Notes: generated from the letters alone by a model not told the origin. 64,000 bases of DNA from Dokdonia sinensis (GCF_003688895.1 NZ_REFV01000002.1:186001-250000), one strand, 5' to 3'; shown: positions 33,286 through 43,008, counted from the first letter of the stretch. Program-made: numbers and translations.

Positions 33286-34698
33286 TTATAGCTCCCATCC
33301 CTCACGATATTCTCTTTTTACCCAAGCATTTGCCTCGTCATAGTTCGTTACTTTCATAGCGTCGCCATCCCATTTTATTGTGCGACGTCCGGGATAATTA
33401 TAGGGATCCCAATCACCCAGTTTTTTCCCTTCTTTGAGTTTTTTATATTGGAAGGCTTTAATGGCTAGATTACCCATAAGGACAGCTTCGGTAAGTGGTC
33501 CGCCGTATGAAAATGGAGAAGACGTTTCTTTTCCGTTTAGGCAAGCCTCTACCCATTCTCCTGCGTGAGATACTTTAACTCTTGGAATGGTTTCATTTGG
33601 TTTCTTGAAATCTTTCATTCTTTCTGACGGGAGTAATCTCGGGTTTGCAGAGTAGGTATCTGTAATCATAATACCATCTGTCCCGTGAAAAATGCTTCCG
33701 CCACCACCGTCTCCTGGTTTTTCTCCTTCTCCTAATTCACTTGGTAAATCAGGCATAATTCCACCATCGTACCAGTTTAAAGAAACATCTCCTTGCGATG
33801 GTGAATCAAACTTTAGACGGACAATAGAACTGGGCGGACAGGCCTCACTATAATCTGCCTCTACAAAATCACCAGACCAGATGGAAGTACAACTTGCTTC
33901 GGCCTCATAAGGGAAGCCTAGTTGTAGTGCTTTAAATGGTGTTTCCATAATATGACATCCCATATCTCCCATTGCCCCTGTGCCAAAATCCCAAAAACCT
34001 CTCCACTTAAAAGGCAGGTAATTCTCATTGTAAGGGCGATACGCTGCCGGCCCTAACCATAGGTCCCAGTCTAAATGTGCGGGTACTGGTTGTCCCTCTG
34101 TAATATGTTTAAACCCTTGCGGCCATACAGGTCGATTTGTCCAGCAATCTACGCGGTGCACTTTACCTATAACTCCTGCATTTATCCATTCTTGAGCAAT
34201 GCGTATACCATCTCCAGAAGCACCTTGATTTCCCATTTGCGTCACGATGCCTTGTGCTGCGGCAGTTTCGGCCATAAGTCTTGCTTCATAAATATTATGA
34301 GTTAGTGGCTTTTCTACATAAGCGTGTTTTTTTTCTCGCATAAACGGTAACGCAATCGTGGCGTGTGTATGGTCGGGAGTCCCTACCATTACGGCATCTA
34401 CATCTTTAATATGATTATCATATAATTTTCTAAAATCTCGGTATGTTTTTGCCTTGGGATGCATCGCATAACTTGTAGCTCCCATTTTGTCATCAACATC
34501 ACACATAGCTACAAATTTGACCTTTCCGTACTGAGTGAGATCTCGCACTACGCCACCACCGCGACCCCCTACGCCGACCGCGGCTATATACAAGGTGTCA
34601 CTAGGAGCAGTATGCACACCACCCAAAACAAAACTGGGAACAATAGAAAATGCAGCCCCTGCAGCTGCTGATTTTTGAATAAAGGAACGACGTTTCAT
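33286..34698 (-). CDS. Gfo/Idh/MocA family oxidoreductase with Tat-type signal
   Basis: A 470-residue protein. The N-terminus MKRRSFIQKSAAAGAAFSIVPS has a twin-Arg-like RRSFIQ motif and a hydrophobic stretch, suggesting export in folded form with its cofactor. The Rossmann loop IAAVGVGGRGGGVV (about 33-46) binds NAD(P), and EKPLTHNIYEARLM (about 134-147) is the family's EKP motif. Substrates in this family are usually sugars or cyclitols. The rest of the chain (150-470) forms the dimerising beta domain. The gene stands alone. Confidence 0.88.
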   Translation of the reverse strand: MKRRSFIQKSAAAGAAFSIVPSFVLGGVHTAPSDTLYIAAVGVGGRGGGVVRDLTQYGKVKFVAMCDVDDKMGATSYAMHPKAKTYRDFRKLYDNHIKDVDAVMVGTPDHTHATIALPFMREKKHAYVEKPLTHNIYEARLMAETAAAQGIVTQMGNQGASGDGIRIAQEWINAGVIGKVHRVDCWTNRPVWPQGFKHITEGQPVPAHLDWDLWLGPAAYRPYNENYLPFKWRGFWDFGTGAMGDMGCHIMETPFKALQLGFPYEAEASCTSIWSGDFVEADYSEACPPSSIVRLKFDSPSQGDVSLNWYDGGIMPDLPSELGEGEKPGDGGGGSIFHGTDGIMITDTYSANPRLLPSERMKDFKKPNETIPRVKVSHAGEWVEACLNGKETSSPFSYGGPLTEAVLMGNLAIKAFQYKKLKEGKKLGDWDPYNYPGRRTIKWDGDAMKVTNYDEANAWVKREYREGWEL

Positions 34699-34803
34699 AG
34701 TTAAAGCTTTAATTGCTTTCTAAAGGTATTAAAAGGAATTGATATAAATTATTATGGAAATATTACTTATATTTGGAATAAATGCTAATTATAGATGAGA
34801 TTC

Positions 34804-34819
34804 CGCTTTCGCGAAAGCG
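34804..34819. repeat. Iterated palindrome, copy 9 (intergenic)
   Basis: Full 16-bp palindrome within the 220-base gap between the oxidoreductase and the 34921 gene. No T-run on either side long enough for a terminator. Confidence 0.9.
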
Positions 34820-34920
34820 GAATAAAACAAAAAAGAATTTAGGAAACTAAGGTGACCGCCATTACAGCAGGGAGATGAGTTATAAAGGACGTGGAGCGCA
34901 ACAACAGGTAAATAATCGAT

Positions 34921-35529
34921 TTAATAAGTGAAACTACCAATTTCTTCTTTCTCGTAATAAAGTTTATATAACGTTGGCTTGTTCGTTTTTGAAACTCCGA
35001 AATAAAGATTTGCCTTCTTTAAACCTTTTCTGCTTACGGGGGCGAGATACAAAACAGATTTGTTATTCTTCCCCGTTGAGGTTTTAATTACAAATTCAAC
35101 ATTTTGAAAACCCTCTAAGCTATATTCAGGAAAGGTGTCAGGAATTTTTTCGTCATAAGACACCCAAAAACTAGGCATTTTAATATTAGACCTTTTTGCC
35201 AATTTATCTGCAGGACTGGCTCCTCCAAAAGAATTTTTCAAAGTCATATCCAATATTCTGTATCGTAACCTATGTTCTGGATCAATCAAAGATATTTTAT
35301 TGAAATCAATATTTTCTCCTTTTTTATTTTCAAACGCTAAGGCCACTTTTACTTGAATCCTGTCATTATTTTTACCCACAGTAGACATAGAGTGATCCCA
35401 GCTTACAGTTTTAGACATTTTCTTAACTCTGAGGATTTCAATCTTTAAATCTTCATCTTCGATGTCTAATTGAGCAAATAGACTAGCTGTTCCAAATAGT
35501 AAAGCAGTAATAAGCAGACTAACCTTCAT
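34921..35529 (-). CDS. Secreted protein of unknown function
   Basis: The 202-residue product has a signal peptide (MKVSLLITALLFGTASLFAQ) and a mostly beta-type mature chain: LKIEILRVKKMSKTVSWDHSM, IQVKVALAFENKKGE, and a final YKLYYEKEEIG. It could be a small Ig-like envelope domain. No family recognised. It follows the AhpD-like gene by 40 bases on the same strand. Confidence 0.7.
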   Translation of the reverse strand: MKVSLLITALLFGTASLFAQLDIEDEDLKIEILRVKKMSKTVSWDHSMSTVGKNNDRIQVKVALAFENKKGENIDFNKISLIDPEHRLRYRILDMTLKNSFGGASPADKLAKRSNIKMPSFWVSYDEKIPDTFPEYSLEGFQNVEFVIKTSTGKNNKSVLYLAPVSRKGLKKANLYFGVSKTNKPTLYKLYYEKEEIGSFTY

Positions 35530-35569
35530 TTATTTTCGGCTTTTAGGTTTTTTACAAATTCCTTAAAAA

Positions 35570-36160
35570 TCAAACGTGCTTCCCAACCTCAAATCCGTGT
35601 TTACCTAAATACTGATTACCAGAATCTATTGCATCTTCTTCTAGCGTAGTTCCCATAGAATCGTTCCAGCGATTTAAGTAGCCGAAAAGTGAAATCACGC
35701 CCAGCATTTCAACAATTTCTCCTTCATCCCAATATTTGTACAATGCTTCTTTAATTTTTGCATCTACAGCATTAGGGACTTGTGAGGCGGCGAGTGAAAA
35801 ATCTAGGGCTGCGCGCTCTGCATCTGAAAATGAGGGATGCGTACGGTATTCCCAGATGTTGTCCAGTTGTTCTTGCTCTGCTCCATAACGCTCTGCAGCT
35901 CTTATGGCGTGAGCCTGACAGTAGCGACATCCTGTTGCGTTACTCGATACCCAAGCAATCATTCTTTTTAAAGCAGAAGTCACGCGACCTTGATTTGCCA
36001 TTACAGCTTTATTTAAATTGATAAACGCACGTGAGATATCAGGACGGCGTTGCATCGTAAGTACAGAATTTGGGCAGAAACCCAAGGTCTCATTAAAAAA
36101 CAAAGCGAGTTCCTTTGTGGTTTCATCGTGTTCGGCAGAGAGAGGTGTTACTAATGGCAT
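35570..36160 (-). CDS. AhpD/carboxymuconolactone decarboxylase-like peroxidase-related protein
   Basis: I start the gene at the ATG giving MPLVTPLSAEHDETTKEL; the frame remains open 13 codons upstream but the extra residues are basic and unlike the family. The 196-residue protein carries the CxxC of AhpD-like proteins in NATGCRYCQAHAIRAAERYG, with the following His. Such proteins are small thiol peroxidase/reductase partners or alkylhydroperoxidase-like enzymes. ALDFSLAASQVPNAVDA and the later FGYLNRWNDSMG are typical of the 'peroxidase-related' branch. Confidence 0.85.
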   Translation of the reverse strand: MPLVTPLSAEHDETTKELALFFNETLGFCPNSVLTMQRRPDISRAFINLNKAVMANQGRVTSALKRMIAWVSSNATGCRYCQAHAIRAAERYGAEQEQLDNIWEYRTHPSFSDAERAALDFSLAASQVPNAVDAKIKEALYKYWDEGEIVEMLGVISLFGYLNRWNDSMGTTLEEDAIDSGNQYLGKHGFEVGKHV

Positions 36161-36314
36161 AGTTCTAATTAAATTTCGGCGAAGGCCTGGAAATCTCATC
36201 TAGGCCACTCGCAATTGTTGTTATTTTAGTGAGTCTTCCGCTTGCGCGCAAGGGATTTAAATTAAATAGACGGAATCTTGTCCTTCCTATATGGAATTGT
36301 TTTAATTGGTTTTA

Positions 36315-36329
36315 CGCTTTCGCGAAAGC
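36315..36329. repeat. Iterated palindrome, copy 10 (intergenic)
   Basis: GCTTTCGCGAAAGC core (36316-36329), left extended by C but right base A. It lies between the AhpD-like gene and the Delta-60 gene. Confidence 0.85.
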
Positions 36330-36420
36330 AAGATACTCAAATATGATTCAAAGATAAGCTTCCATAAAAACGTTTTTAGGAGGGACTCAATTTGAAAAGT
36401 GTAGAAAACTGTCCTTAAAT

Positions 36421-37851
36421 TCAAAACTTCAACAAACGTTGCGCTGTGGCACCTAGGCGAAGAACATAAATACCTTGAGGTAAGTCACTAATGTCTAAAA
36501 TATCTTCAGACTGTCTAAACAAGCCTTCTTTTACTTTCTTACCCAGTAAGTTAAACAATGAATAGTTTGAAGTGTCCGGAATACGTTGGATATTGTATAG
36601 ACCGCTACTAGGATTAGGAAAAACTTTGAATTGTTCGCGTTCATTTTCGGGAACAGATAGCGGGTCATTGTTGTAGCGCAATAGTAGTGCTCTTTCTGTA
36701 CCATTATACCAAATGGTGGAAACTGCAAAAAGCATTCTTCCCTGCCTATCTAATTTCAATCTGGCAGTCCCTAATTCTTCATAAAACGGGTCAAAACTAA
36801 AGGTGTCATCTACCATCCCGTCCGGTAAAAATCGTTGATAACCCAAAACAAATCCTCCTTCAAAATCTGAATAGGAGCTGTTCCCAATAAAGCGTTGATT
36901 TTCTTGAATGAGAGCTCCCGCACTGTTACTTACAATACCGTCATCACCAAAATTGTCCATAAATGCACCACTCGGACTATATTTACGGGTAGTCCTTATC
37001 GTGGTAAGATCCTCATTGCTATAAAAATTGCATCCTGCGAGTATACTACCATCATAAAAAACACTTAGCCTGCAAAAATTGTATGGTCCATCCTCTATAT
37101 TCACTTTCCCGTCGTTGCCAAAGGAACTGTCTAGACCACCATCGCTCAGAAAGCGTGTGATAGTCCGTTCACGATTTTCGTAATCTCCATTTGTGTGAAG
37201 TGTGATAAGCCTGTCATTGTCTAGCACAATTTGTCGTAAAAAGACGAAATTTTCAGCCTCATCTAATTCAAAGAGTTTTACACCATCATTTCCAAAAGTG
37301 GTATCTAAATCACCATTTGCGCTATATTTTCTTTGCATAACTGTGATCTGCCCTTGGATATCTTTGATAGTGAAAACGTAGAATGAATCGTCATCTAGGA
37401 GTTGGATATCACTCAAACCTTCATCTGTGGGAACTATGGTAAGAGTTCCCTGATTTCCAAAAGAGGTGTCTAATGAGCCGTCAATATTCCAAGAAACCAT
37501 AGTGCCATCAGATTCATAAAGGAGTATCCTATTCGTTTCTTGAACATAAATACGTCTGTAGTTAGTACTTGCTGAGGTATACAGTCCATCTGTAGAAAAA
37601 TCTGTTTCTACACTACCGTCATCTCTTATGGCGGTAATATAATTCAGAGGATTATCGCTATTTTGGCCTACTTTTCCTAAAACGTAAATCGTTCCTGCAG
37701 GACTTATGGCAAAATCATAAACTTCCTCCTGTTCGTTTGAAATTTCAAGCTCAACAACCCCGTTGCTGCCAAAAGACGCATCAAACTGACCATCCTGAGC
37801 AAAGGAAAACTGGGTAAAGATGAATATGACAAGTAAAGTAAAAATTCTCAT
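36421..37851 (-). CDS. Secreted Delta-60 repeat protein with T9SS sorting domain
   Basis: The start is set at MRIFTLLVIFIFTQFSFAQ, a signal peptide; the frame is open 64 codons upstream, but that part overlaps the divergent OsmC gene. The 476-residue product contains Delta-60 repeats of the pattern DGSLDTSFGNQGTLTI, NGDLDTTFGNDGVKL and DGGLDSSFGNDGKVNI, each followed by a blade-like beta segment, so a propeller-like structure is likely. The C-terminal 75 residues are a type A T9SS sorting domain (FKVFPNPSSGLYNI, YSLFNLLGKKV, DISDLPQGIYVLRL). Confidence 0.85.
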   Translation of the reverse strand: MRIFTLLVIFIFTQFSFAQDGQFDASFGSNGVVELEISNEQEEVYDFAISPAGTIYVLGKVGQNSDNPLNYITAIRDDGSVETDFSTDGLYTSASTNYRRIYVQETNRILLYESDGTMVSWNIDGSLDTSFGNQGTLTIVPTDEGLSDIQLLDDDSFYVFTIKDIQGQITVMQRKYSANGDLDTTFGNDGVKLFELDEAENFVFLRQIVLDNDRLITLHTNGDYENRERTITRFLSDGGLDSSFGNDGKVNIEDGPYNFCRLSVFYDGSILAGCNFYSNEDLTTIRTTRKYSPSGAFMDNFGDDGIVSNSAGALIQENQRFIGNSSYSDFEGGFVLGYQRFLPDGMVDDTFSFDPFYEELGTARLKLDRQGRMLFAVSTIWYNGTERALLLRYNNDPLSVPENEREQFKVFPNPSSGLYNIQRIPDTSNYSLFNLLGKKVKEGLFRQSEDILDISDLPQGIYVLRLGATAQRLLKF

Positions 37852-38007
37852 AAGAACACTCGTTTTTAAAAGAGTGATAGTAAAATACAAAAAAGAGATT
37901 AAAACATTGAATTTCAGAGAACCTCTGGATAATAGGTCTCTCCAGCAATGAAAAAATCTATCCATTCCGATAGTATTTCGTACTTTTCGACACAAAGCAA
38001 ATTTACA

Positions 38008-38439
38008 ATGGCACAACACATCGTTACCACCGTTTATAAACAAGGAATGCAGTTTGAAACCGATAGCCCTACGGGTTATAAAGCATTAATAGATACATCT
38101 CCAGAAAATGGAGGAAATAATGAAGGACTGGGTCCCAAGGGTATGATGCTCTCGGCTCTTGCAGGTTGTACGGGATTAGACATTGTCTTTGTGCTAAATA
38201 AAATGCGAGCAGATATTCCAAAATTTGAAATGGTCGTAAAAGGTGAACTTACCGAAGAACACCCTAAAACATATCACACCGTTCATCTGGATTACCACTT
38301 TTATGGAGAAGACCTGAAGAAAGATAAAATCCAAAAAGCGGTAGACCTTTCGGCAGAGCAGTATTGTGGGGTTATGGAAATGTTTCGACAGTTTTGCGAT
38401 TTGAAAATAGGAGTCCATTTTCACGAAAGTGAAACATAA
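38008..38439 (+). CDS. OsmC family protein
   Basis: The 143-residue protein starts MAQHIVTTVYKQGMQFE (the frame is open further upstream, in the region shared with the Delta-60 frame). GPKGMMLSALAGCTGLDIVFVLNKM carries the first catalytic Cys (GCTG) and EQYCGVMEMFRQFC the second, so the peroxidatic Cys pair of OsmC/Ohr-like proteins is present. It probably reduces organic hydroperoxides or relates to the redox-inactive YhfA type. The next gene starts 7 bases after its stop. Confidence 0.87.
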   Translation: MAQHIVTTVYKQGMQFETDSPTGYKALIDTSPENGGNNEGLGPKGMMLSALAGCTGLDIVFVLNKMRADIPKFEMVVKGELTEEHPKTYHTVHLDYHFYGEDLKKDKIQKAVDLSAEQYCGVMEMFRQFCDLKIGVHFHESET

Positions 38440-38446
38440 AAATTAT

Positions 38447-40024
38447 ATGAAAAACTATTTCTTTTTAATTCTATTACTACCCATTTTAGCTATTGCGCAG
38501 GATTCCAAAACCTTTACTCGCGATAAGGAATTTTACATACGCGGGAATACAAAAGTTATTGGTAATAATATTTTGAGCAAGGATGCGACTAAGCCATTTG
38601 ACGAAGATGACAGGGTAAACGACGAGTTTAAAATGCAATATGTAGATATCGATAACGATGAGAGCACATATAGTTCGAGTAGTGCGTATCTGGATATAGA
38701 CGATGATGCTACCATTGTTTATGCAGGGCTGTATTGGACAGCAACATACTACGGTGAGAAAGGTGTGAAAAAATTTAAGGATAACCGCACTTTTTACAAA
38801 AAGAAAGAAGAGCGCGCTCACGATTTTCAGGATGTGAAGTTTGCTTTACCACAGGGTGGCTATGAAAACGTACGGGGTTCACTCATTTTTGACGGTGAGC
38901 AATCTCGCAACAAGATGCTTAGTTCCAGATCGCCCTATGCCTGTGTGGCAGATGTGACAGCGCTTGTTAAGAGTCAAGACAAGAAAACGGGAATGTACAC
39001 CGTCGCAAACGTAAGCGCTACCGAAGGACTTATCTTAGGCGGAAGCTCTGCAGGCTGGATGTTATATGTCGTTTATGAGCAGGAAACCGAACCTTTACAA
39101 TACATCACGACCTATCACGGGTTTGAATTTATAAATAAGCAACCTGTGGAGGTGGAATTTGGAAATTTTAAATCAGATGAAAAAGGAGAGGTGCGCACCG
39201 CTGTAACGGTAGGAGCTTTAGAGGGAGACGTTACACTTGCCCGCGATCAAATAGGGATTTACAACCCAAAAGAGGATGCATTTATCACGTTGGACAACCG
39301 GGTACGGGCTTCAGATAACTTCTTTAACAGTACGATAACGATAAACGACACCATTTTTACAAAACGAAATCCTGCCAGTCGAAACACACTAGGTTTTGAC
39401 ATAGCAAAGCTCAATATTCCAAATACTGAAAATGCTGTGATTGCAAACAGTTCCAGCGGAGTAAAAATGCAATTCAAAACAAGGTCAGACCGTTACTTTT
39501 TGTTTTTCACAGCTTTTCAAACCACGATAAGCGAGGCGTTTTTTAGTTCGCTTGGCGCGAAAGAAAATGAAACTGAGGTAGAACCTAGTGTAGAAGAAGA
39601 TATAGCAATCGCAGTCAAAGCAAAGGAAAACACACCCATCACTATAGATGTTTTAAATCGTGTTGATGAAAACACAGAAGAAGCCGAAGAAAAAGAAGAA
39701 GTAGACAAGCCCTCAAGTCCATTTATAAAAGATCCAGAAGTCACAAGAATACTTGAAAAACCATCGGTTTCTATTCCAGAAATAGGAAAGGGATTTTACA
39801 TTGTGACTAACGTGTTCTCAACACTTGAGAATGCCGAAAAATGGTCTACAACCTTGACAGAAAGAGGATTTACTCCACAAACGATGCTCCGACCTGATAA
39901 TGGACTTTTTTACGTTTTCTTAAACAGCGGGACAGATTTGCCTGCACTTTATGAAGAGCTCAAACAAGTAAGATTAGAGAAAGACTTGGATAAAGCCTGG
40001 ATGCTCAAAATCAATATGGAATAG
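38447..40024 (+). CDS. Secreted protein with C-terminal SPOR domain
   Basis: I start at MKNYFFLILLLPILAIAQD (signal peptide), 18 bases downstream of the longest frame. Of 525 residues, about 20-370 form a beta-rich region: EFYIRGNTKVIGNN, then YLDIDDDATIVYAGLYWTAT and SPYACVADVTALV. This resembles N-terminal parts of large flavobacterial cell-surface proteins. Residues 375-435 are an acidic, Glu-rich linker. The last about 75 residues (FYIVTNVFSTLENAEKWSTT and onward) match a SPOR domain, which binds denuded glycan strands of peptidoglycan. It is contiguous with recJ, whose start codon follows the stop directly. Confidence 0.75.
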   Translation: MKNYFFLILLLPILAIAQDSKTFTRDKEFYIRGNTKVIGNNILSKDATKPFDEDDRVNDEFKMQYVDIDNDESTYSSSSAYLDIDDDATIVYAGLYWTATYYGEKGVKKFKDNRTFYKKKEERAHDFQDVKFALPQGGYENVRGSLIFDGEQSRNKMLSSRSPYACVADVTALVKSQDKKTGMYTVANVSATEGLILGGSSAGWMLYVVYEQETEPLQYITTYHGFEFINKQPVEVEFGNFKSDEKGEVRTAVTVGALEGDVTLARDQIGIYNPKEDAFITLDNRVRASDNFFNSTITINDTIFTKRNPASRNTLGFDIAKLNIPNTENAVIANSSSGVKMQFKTRSDRYFLFFTAFQTTISEAFFSSLGAKENETEVEPSVEEDIAIAVKAKENTPITIDVLNRVDENTEEAEEKEEVDKPSSPFIKDPEVTRILEKPSVSIPEIGKGFYIVTNVFSTLENAEKWSTTLTERGFTPQTMLRPDNGLFYVFLNSGTDLPALYEELKQVRLEKDLDKAWMLKINME

Positions 40025-41734
40025 ATGCGCTGGACACTTAAGCCAAAACCAGACCCCGAAGCCGTAAAGCAACTTGCTCAGGAATTGGGTGTAGAAAACC
40101 CTGTAGCCTCACTTTTGATACAGCGTGGTGTGGATACTTTTGCGAAAGCAAAAAAATTCTTCCGTCCATCTCTTGAGGATTTGCACGATCCATTCTTGAT
40201 GAAGGATATGGACAAGGCTGTGAGGCGCATACAGGAAGCGATAGAGCAAGGGGAAAACATATTGGTTTTTGGCGATTACGATGTAGATGGGACGACGAGT
40301 GTTGCCCTTATGAGCTCCTATCTGGAGACCTATCATCCCAACGTTGCCACCTACATACCAGACCGTTATGCAGAGGGTTACGGCGTTTCCTATATGGGAA
40401 TAGATTATGCGGTAGACAATGATATGACGCTCATTATTGCCTTGGATTGCGGTGTAAAAGCAGTAGATAAGGTAGCTTACGCGAAAGAAAAAGGCGTCGA
40501 TTTTATCATCTGTGACCACCACAGACCAGGCGATTCCTTACCAGATGCCGTTGCTATTTTAGACCCAAAACGGGAGGACTGCTCGTATCCCTTTGACGAA
40601 TTGTGTGGTTGTGGCGTAGGATTTAAACTTATCACCGCCCTAGAACAAACCCTAAGCATCGCCGAAGGACGAGACTTTGATTTTAATAACCTAATTCCCT
40701 ATTTAGATCTTGTCGCCACAGCGATAGGCGCAGATATTGTTCCCATCATAGGCGAGAACAGAATCCTTGCCTACCACGGTTTGCGAGTAATTAATACTGC
40801 ACCCAGAGCGGGATTTAAGGCGATCATTCAGCAAGTAAAGAAAGAGACCCTTACGATTACAGATGTAGTTTTTATCATCGCACCACGTATAAATGCTGCG
40901 GGAAGAATGGTGCACGGTAATCACGCTGTGACGTTACTTAAAGAAGAAGATTGGGACGCGGCCTGCAAGTACGCGATCGAGATAGAAACGTACAACGCAG
41001 ACCGAAAGGATGCAGACAAATCCATTACTGTCGAAGCGCTAGCTCAGATTCAAGAAAATAAAGAAGAAGGGCGAAAAACAAGTGTGGTTTTTCAGGAGGA
41101 TTGGCATAAGGGTGTGATCGGGATTGTCGCCTCACGCTTAATAGAAACATATTATAGGCCAACATTGGTTTTTACAAAAAGTGGAGACAAACTCGCGGCA
41201 TCGGCGCGGTCTGTAAAGGGATTTGATGTGTATAACGCACTACAAGAATGCGCTGAGCACATTGAGCAATTTGGTGGACATAAATATGCAGCCGGACTTA
41301 CGTTAAAGCCAGAGCAGTATGAAGCTTTTAAAGCCAAATTTGAAGAGGTAGTCGCCGCAACTTGTGATGAACGCTTGCTCGTTCCAGAAATCACGATAGA
41401 TGCGCAGATAGACTTAAAAGATATTACACCCAAGTTTCACCGTATTCTCAAGCAATTTGCACCCTTTGGGCCACGCAATATGTCGCCCACGTTTATGACC
41501 AAAGACTTGGTAGATACAGGCTATGGTAAAAAAGTAGGAGCAGATGAGACGCATCTCAAAATTACCGTTACCCAAAATGGAAAAGGACAGCGCATAGGTG
41601 GTATAGGATTTAATTTGGGAGATAAATTTGATTTCATAACAGACCAAAAACCGTTTATGGCAGCTTATGCAATAGATGAGAATGTATGGAATGGTGAGGT
41701 AAGTTTACAGTTGAGGCTTAAAGACATTAAGTGA
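40025..41734 (+). CDS. recJ: Single-stranded-DNA-specific exonuclease RecJ
   Basis: The 569-residue DHH-family nuclease degrades single-stranded DNA 5' to 3' in recombination and repair. Motif I is FGDYDVDGTTS (about 80-90), motif II ALDCGVK, motif III CDHHRPGD (DHH, about 163-170), motif IV GFKLITALEQ with Cys-rich CGCGVG nearby. The DHHA1 part includes GVIGIVASRLIETYYRP and GGHKYAAGLTL. The start codon abuts the stop of the SPOR gene. Palindrome-like words appear at 40137 (TTTTGCGAAAGCAAAA, giving FAKAK) and are decayed. Confidence 0.96.
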   Translation: MRWTLKPKPDPEAVKQLAQELGVENPVASLLIQRGVDTFAKAKKFFRPSLEDLHDPFLMKDMDKAVRRIQEAIEQGENILVFGDYDVDGTTSVALMSSYLETYHPNVATYIPDRYAEGYGVSYMGIDYAVDNDMTLIIALDCGVKAVDKVAYAKEKGVDFIICDHHRPGDSLPDAVAILDPKREDCSYPFDELCGCGVGFKLITALEQTLSIAEGRDFDFNNLIPYLDLVATAIGADIVPIIGENRILAYHGLRVINTAPRAGFKAIIQQVKKETLTITDVVFIIAPRINAAGRMVHGNHAVTLLKEEDWDAACKYAIEIETYNADRKDADKSITVEALAQIQENKEEGRKTSVVFQEDWHKGVIGIVASRLIETYYRPTLVFTKSGDKLAASARSVKGFDVYNALQECAEHIEQFGGHKYAAGLTLKPEQYEAFKAKFEEVVAATCDERLLVPEITIDAQIDLKDITPKFHRILKQFAPFGPRNMSPTFMTKDLVDTGYGKKVGADETHLKITVTQNGKGQRIGGIGFNLGDKFDFITDQKPFMAAYAIDENVWNGEVSLQLRLKDIK

Positions 41735-41744
41735 GATACTTAGT

Positions 41745-41773
41745 TTTGTTAAAAATTTGTGAAATTAATTTTG
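41745..41773 (+). promoter_or_regulatory. Bacteroidota-type promoter of the small membrane protein gene
   Basis: TTTG (41745-41748), a 17-base spacer, and TAATTTTG (41766-41773) fit the -33/-7 consensus of Bacteroidota sigma-A closely. Transcription should start near 41780, which favours the ATG at 41808 as the start of the downstream gene. Confidence 0.65.
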
Positions 41774-41807
41774 ATTTCTTAAATTTATGTTAACAAAATT
41801 AAATACT

Positions 41808-41996
41808 ATGAGATACTCACAAGACAATAAGCAATTTCAGGACGTTTTAGAAGTTGTTGTTTTAGGTATTTGCTTACTTGCGGCAATCATAGTTTGTTAC
41901 GAATATTTCACTATCGAGAGCTTCGAAGATGCGCAGGCATCTTTTGCTCGTTCGCTAGATGCTTGGGATAGGCAGCTTGCCAGTACAAACCCTTAG
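41808..41996 (+). CDS. Small single-pass membrane protein
   Basis: I start at the ATG giving MRYSQDNKQFQDVL, because the promoter's expected start site leaves almost no leader for the ATG at 41787. The 62-residue product has one membrane helix (VVVLGICLLAAIIVCYEYF) and a hydrophilic tail. It is AT-rich and has its own promoter. Function unknown. Confidence 0.6.
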   Translation: MRYSQDNKQFQDVLEVVVLGICLLAAIIVCYEYFTIESFEDAQASFARSLDAWDRQLASTNP

Positions 41997-42000
41997 TGAC

Positions 42001-42936
42001 TCATTCTTTTAAAAAAGAGCTGATTAGCGTAATAATCTTGCTATCCTTTTCCTCCTGAACGAAATGTTTAGCATCAATAAGATGCACATTTTCTGGTTTT
42101 ACGTTCAGGTCATTTATTACCTGTTCTTTCTGGGGTTCCCAAAGCAACATCTCGTCGTGTGTACCCCAGATTACGGTTGTAGGAATATCGACTTTTTGAA
42201 TCATCGGTTGGTAGTCGGGTAATGCATTACAGGTTTGGGTAAAGAAATAATACATACCGCGTGTTTTTCCTTCTCTTAATGGGGTTTTGTATCCAGCTAC
42301 ATCTGTTTTATTAAGGGTGCTTTCTTTAAGTCCAGATTTAAAGAGTCCTTTGAGTAACATATTTGTGGTGATCCCATTACGATACCCCCACATCGCCGTG
42401 CGGGCAAAAAAGCCTTTTTTCATTCGCACCGGCGGGTCAAAACCTTCTTCGTAAATGATGGTGTTAAGGATGACGAGATTTTCAATGCGTGTTGGATCTT
42501 TTTCTATAAGTTCCCACGTCCATAACCCTCCTGCATCGTGCATCACGTGTGTCCAGTTTTGGATACCTAGATGATCCATAAGCGCGAGTAATCGTTTCCC
42601 GTGATTTTCTTCGGAGTATATGTCGTAGCCTTTTGGATTTGCACTGCTCCCAAAACCCAGCATATCTGGCACAATAACACGAAATCCTTCGGCAACGAGC
42701 GGGTCTATCATTTTTCGGTAGAGCCATCCCGATGTGGGCACACCGTGCACTAGGACGATTACCTTGTCACTTGTTCCTCGGTCTATGTAAGCAATGTCAC
42801 CATCTGTGGAGTTGAAGATTTTTTGGCTTTCGCGAAAGCGGTCATACGTCACTTGTCCTTCTTTCATAATGGTGCTTTGATACGGTTTACAGGAAAATAA
42901 TAGGAGCGCACAGAGTGCGGAGAGTAATAATCGCAT
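42001..42936 (-). CDS. Alpha/beta-hydrolase lipoprotein
   Basis: A 311-residue protein with a lipobox signal (LLFSC, Cys16) and a haloalkane-dehalogenase-like hydrolase core: VLVHGVPTSGWLYRKMI (oxyanion loop, HGVPTS), MHDAGGLWTWEL with the nucleophile Asp in HDAGG, and the final His in DAKHFVQEE. The nucleophile elbow HDAGG rather than GxSxG points to the Asp-nucleophile (haloalkane dehalogenase/epoxide hydrolase) group. The palindrome at 42836 gives DRFRESQ near the N-terminus, just after the lipid anchor. Confidence 0.87.
   Translation of the reverse strand: MRLLLSALCALLLFSCKPYQSTIMKEGQVTYDRFRESQKIFNSTDGDIAYIDRGTSDKVIVLVHGVPTSGWLYRKMIDPLVAEGFRVIVPDMLGFGSSANPKGYDIYSEENHGKRLLALMDHLGIQNWTHVMHDAGGLWTWELIEKDPTRIENLVILNTIIYEEGFDPPVRMKKGFFARTAMWGYRNGITTNMLLKGLFKSGLKESTLNKTDVAGYKTPLREGKTRGMYYFFTQTCNALPDYQPMIQKVDIPTTVIWGTHDEMLLWEPQKEQVINDLNVKPENVHLIDAKHFVQEEKDSKIITLISSFLKE
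42836..42849. repeat. Iterated palindrome, copy 11 (inside hydrolase gene)
   Basis: 14-bp core GCTTTCGCGAAAGC; on the minus strand it is read in the RFRES frame. Confidence 0.88.
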
Positions 42937-43008
42937 TTTTAAGGTTTTGACTAAATATAAAAGGAAACGTTTCTTAGTGCAGTAAGTTTAAGAGAAATAT
43001 GGGAAAAC

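Noticed and set aside
37852-38043. 64-codon upstream extension of the Delta-60 gene
   Set aside because: It precedes a clear signal peptide and overlaps the divergent OsmC gene.
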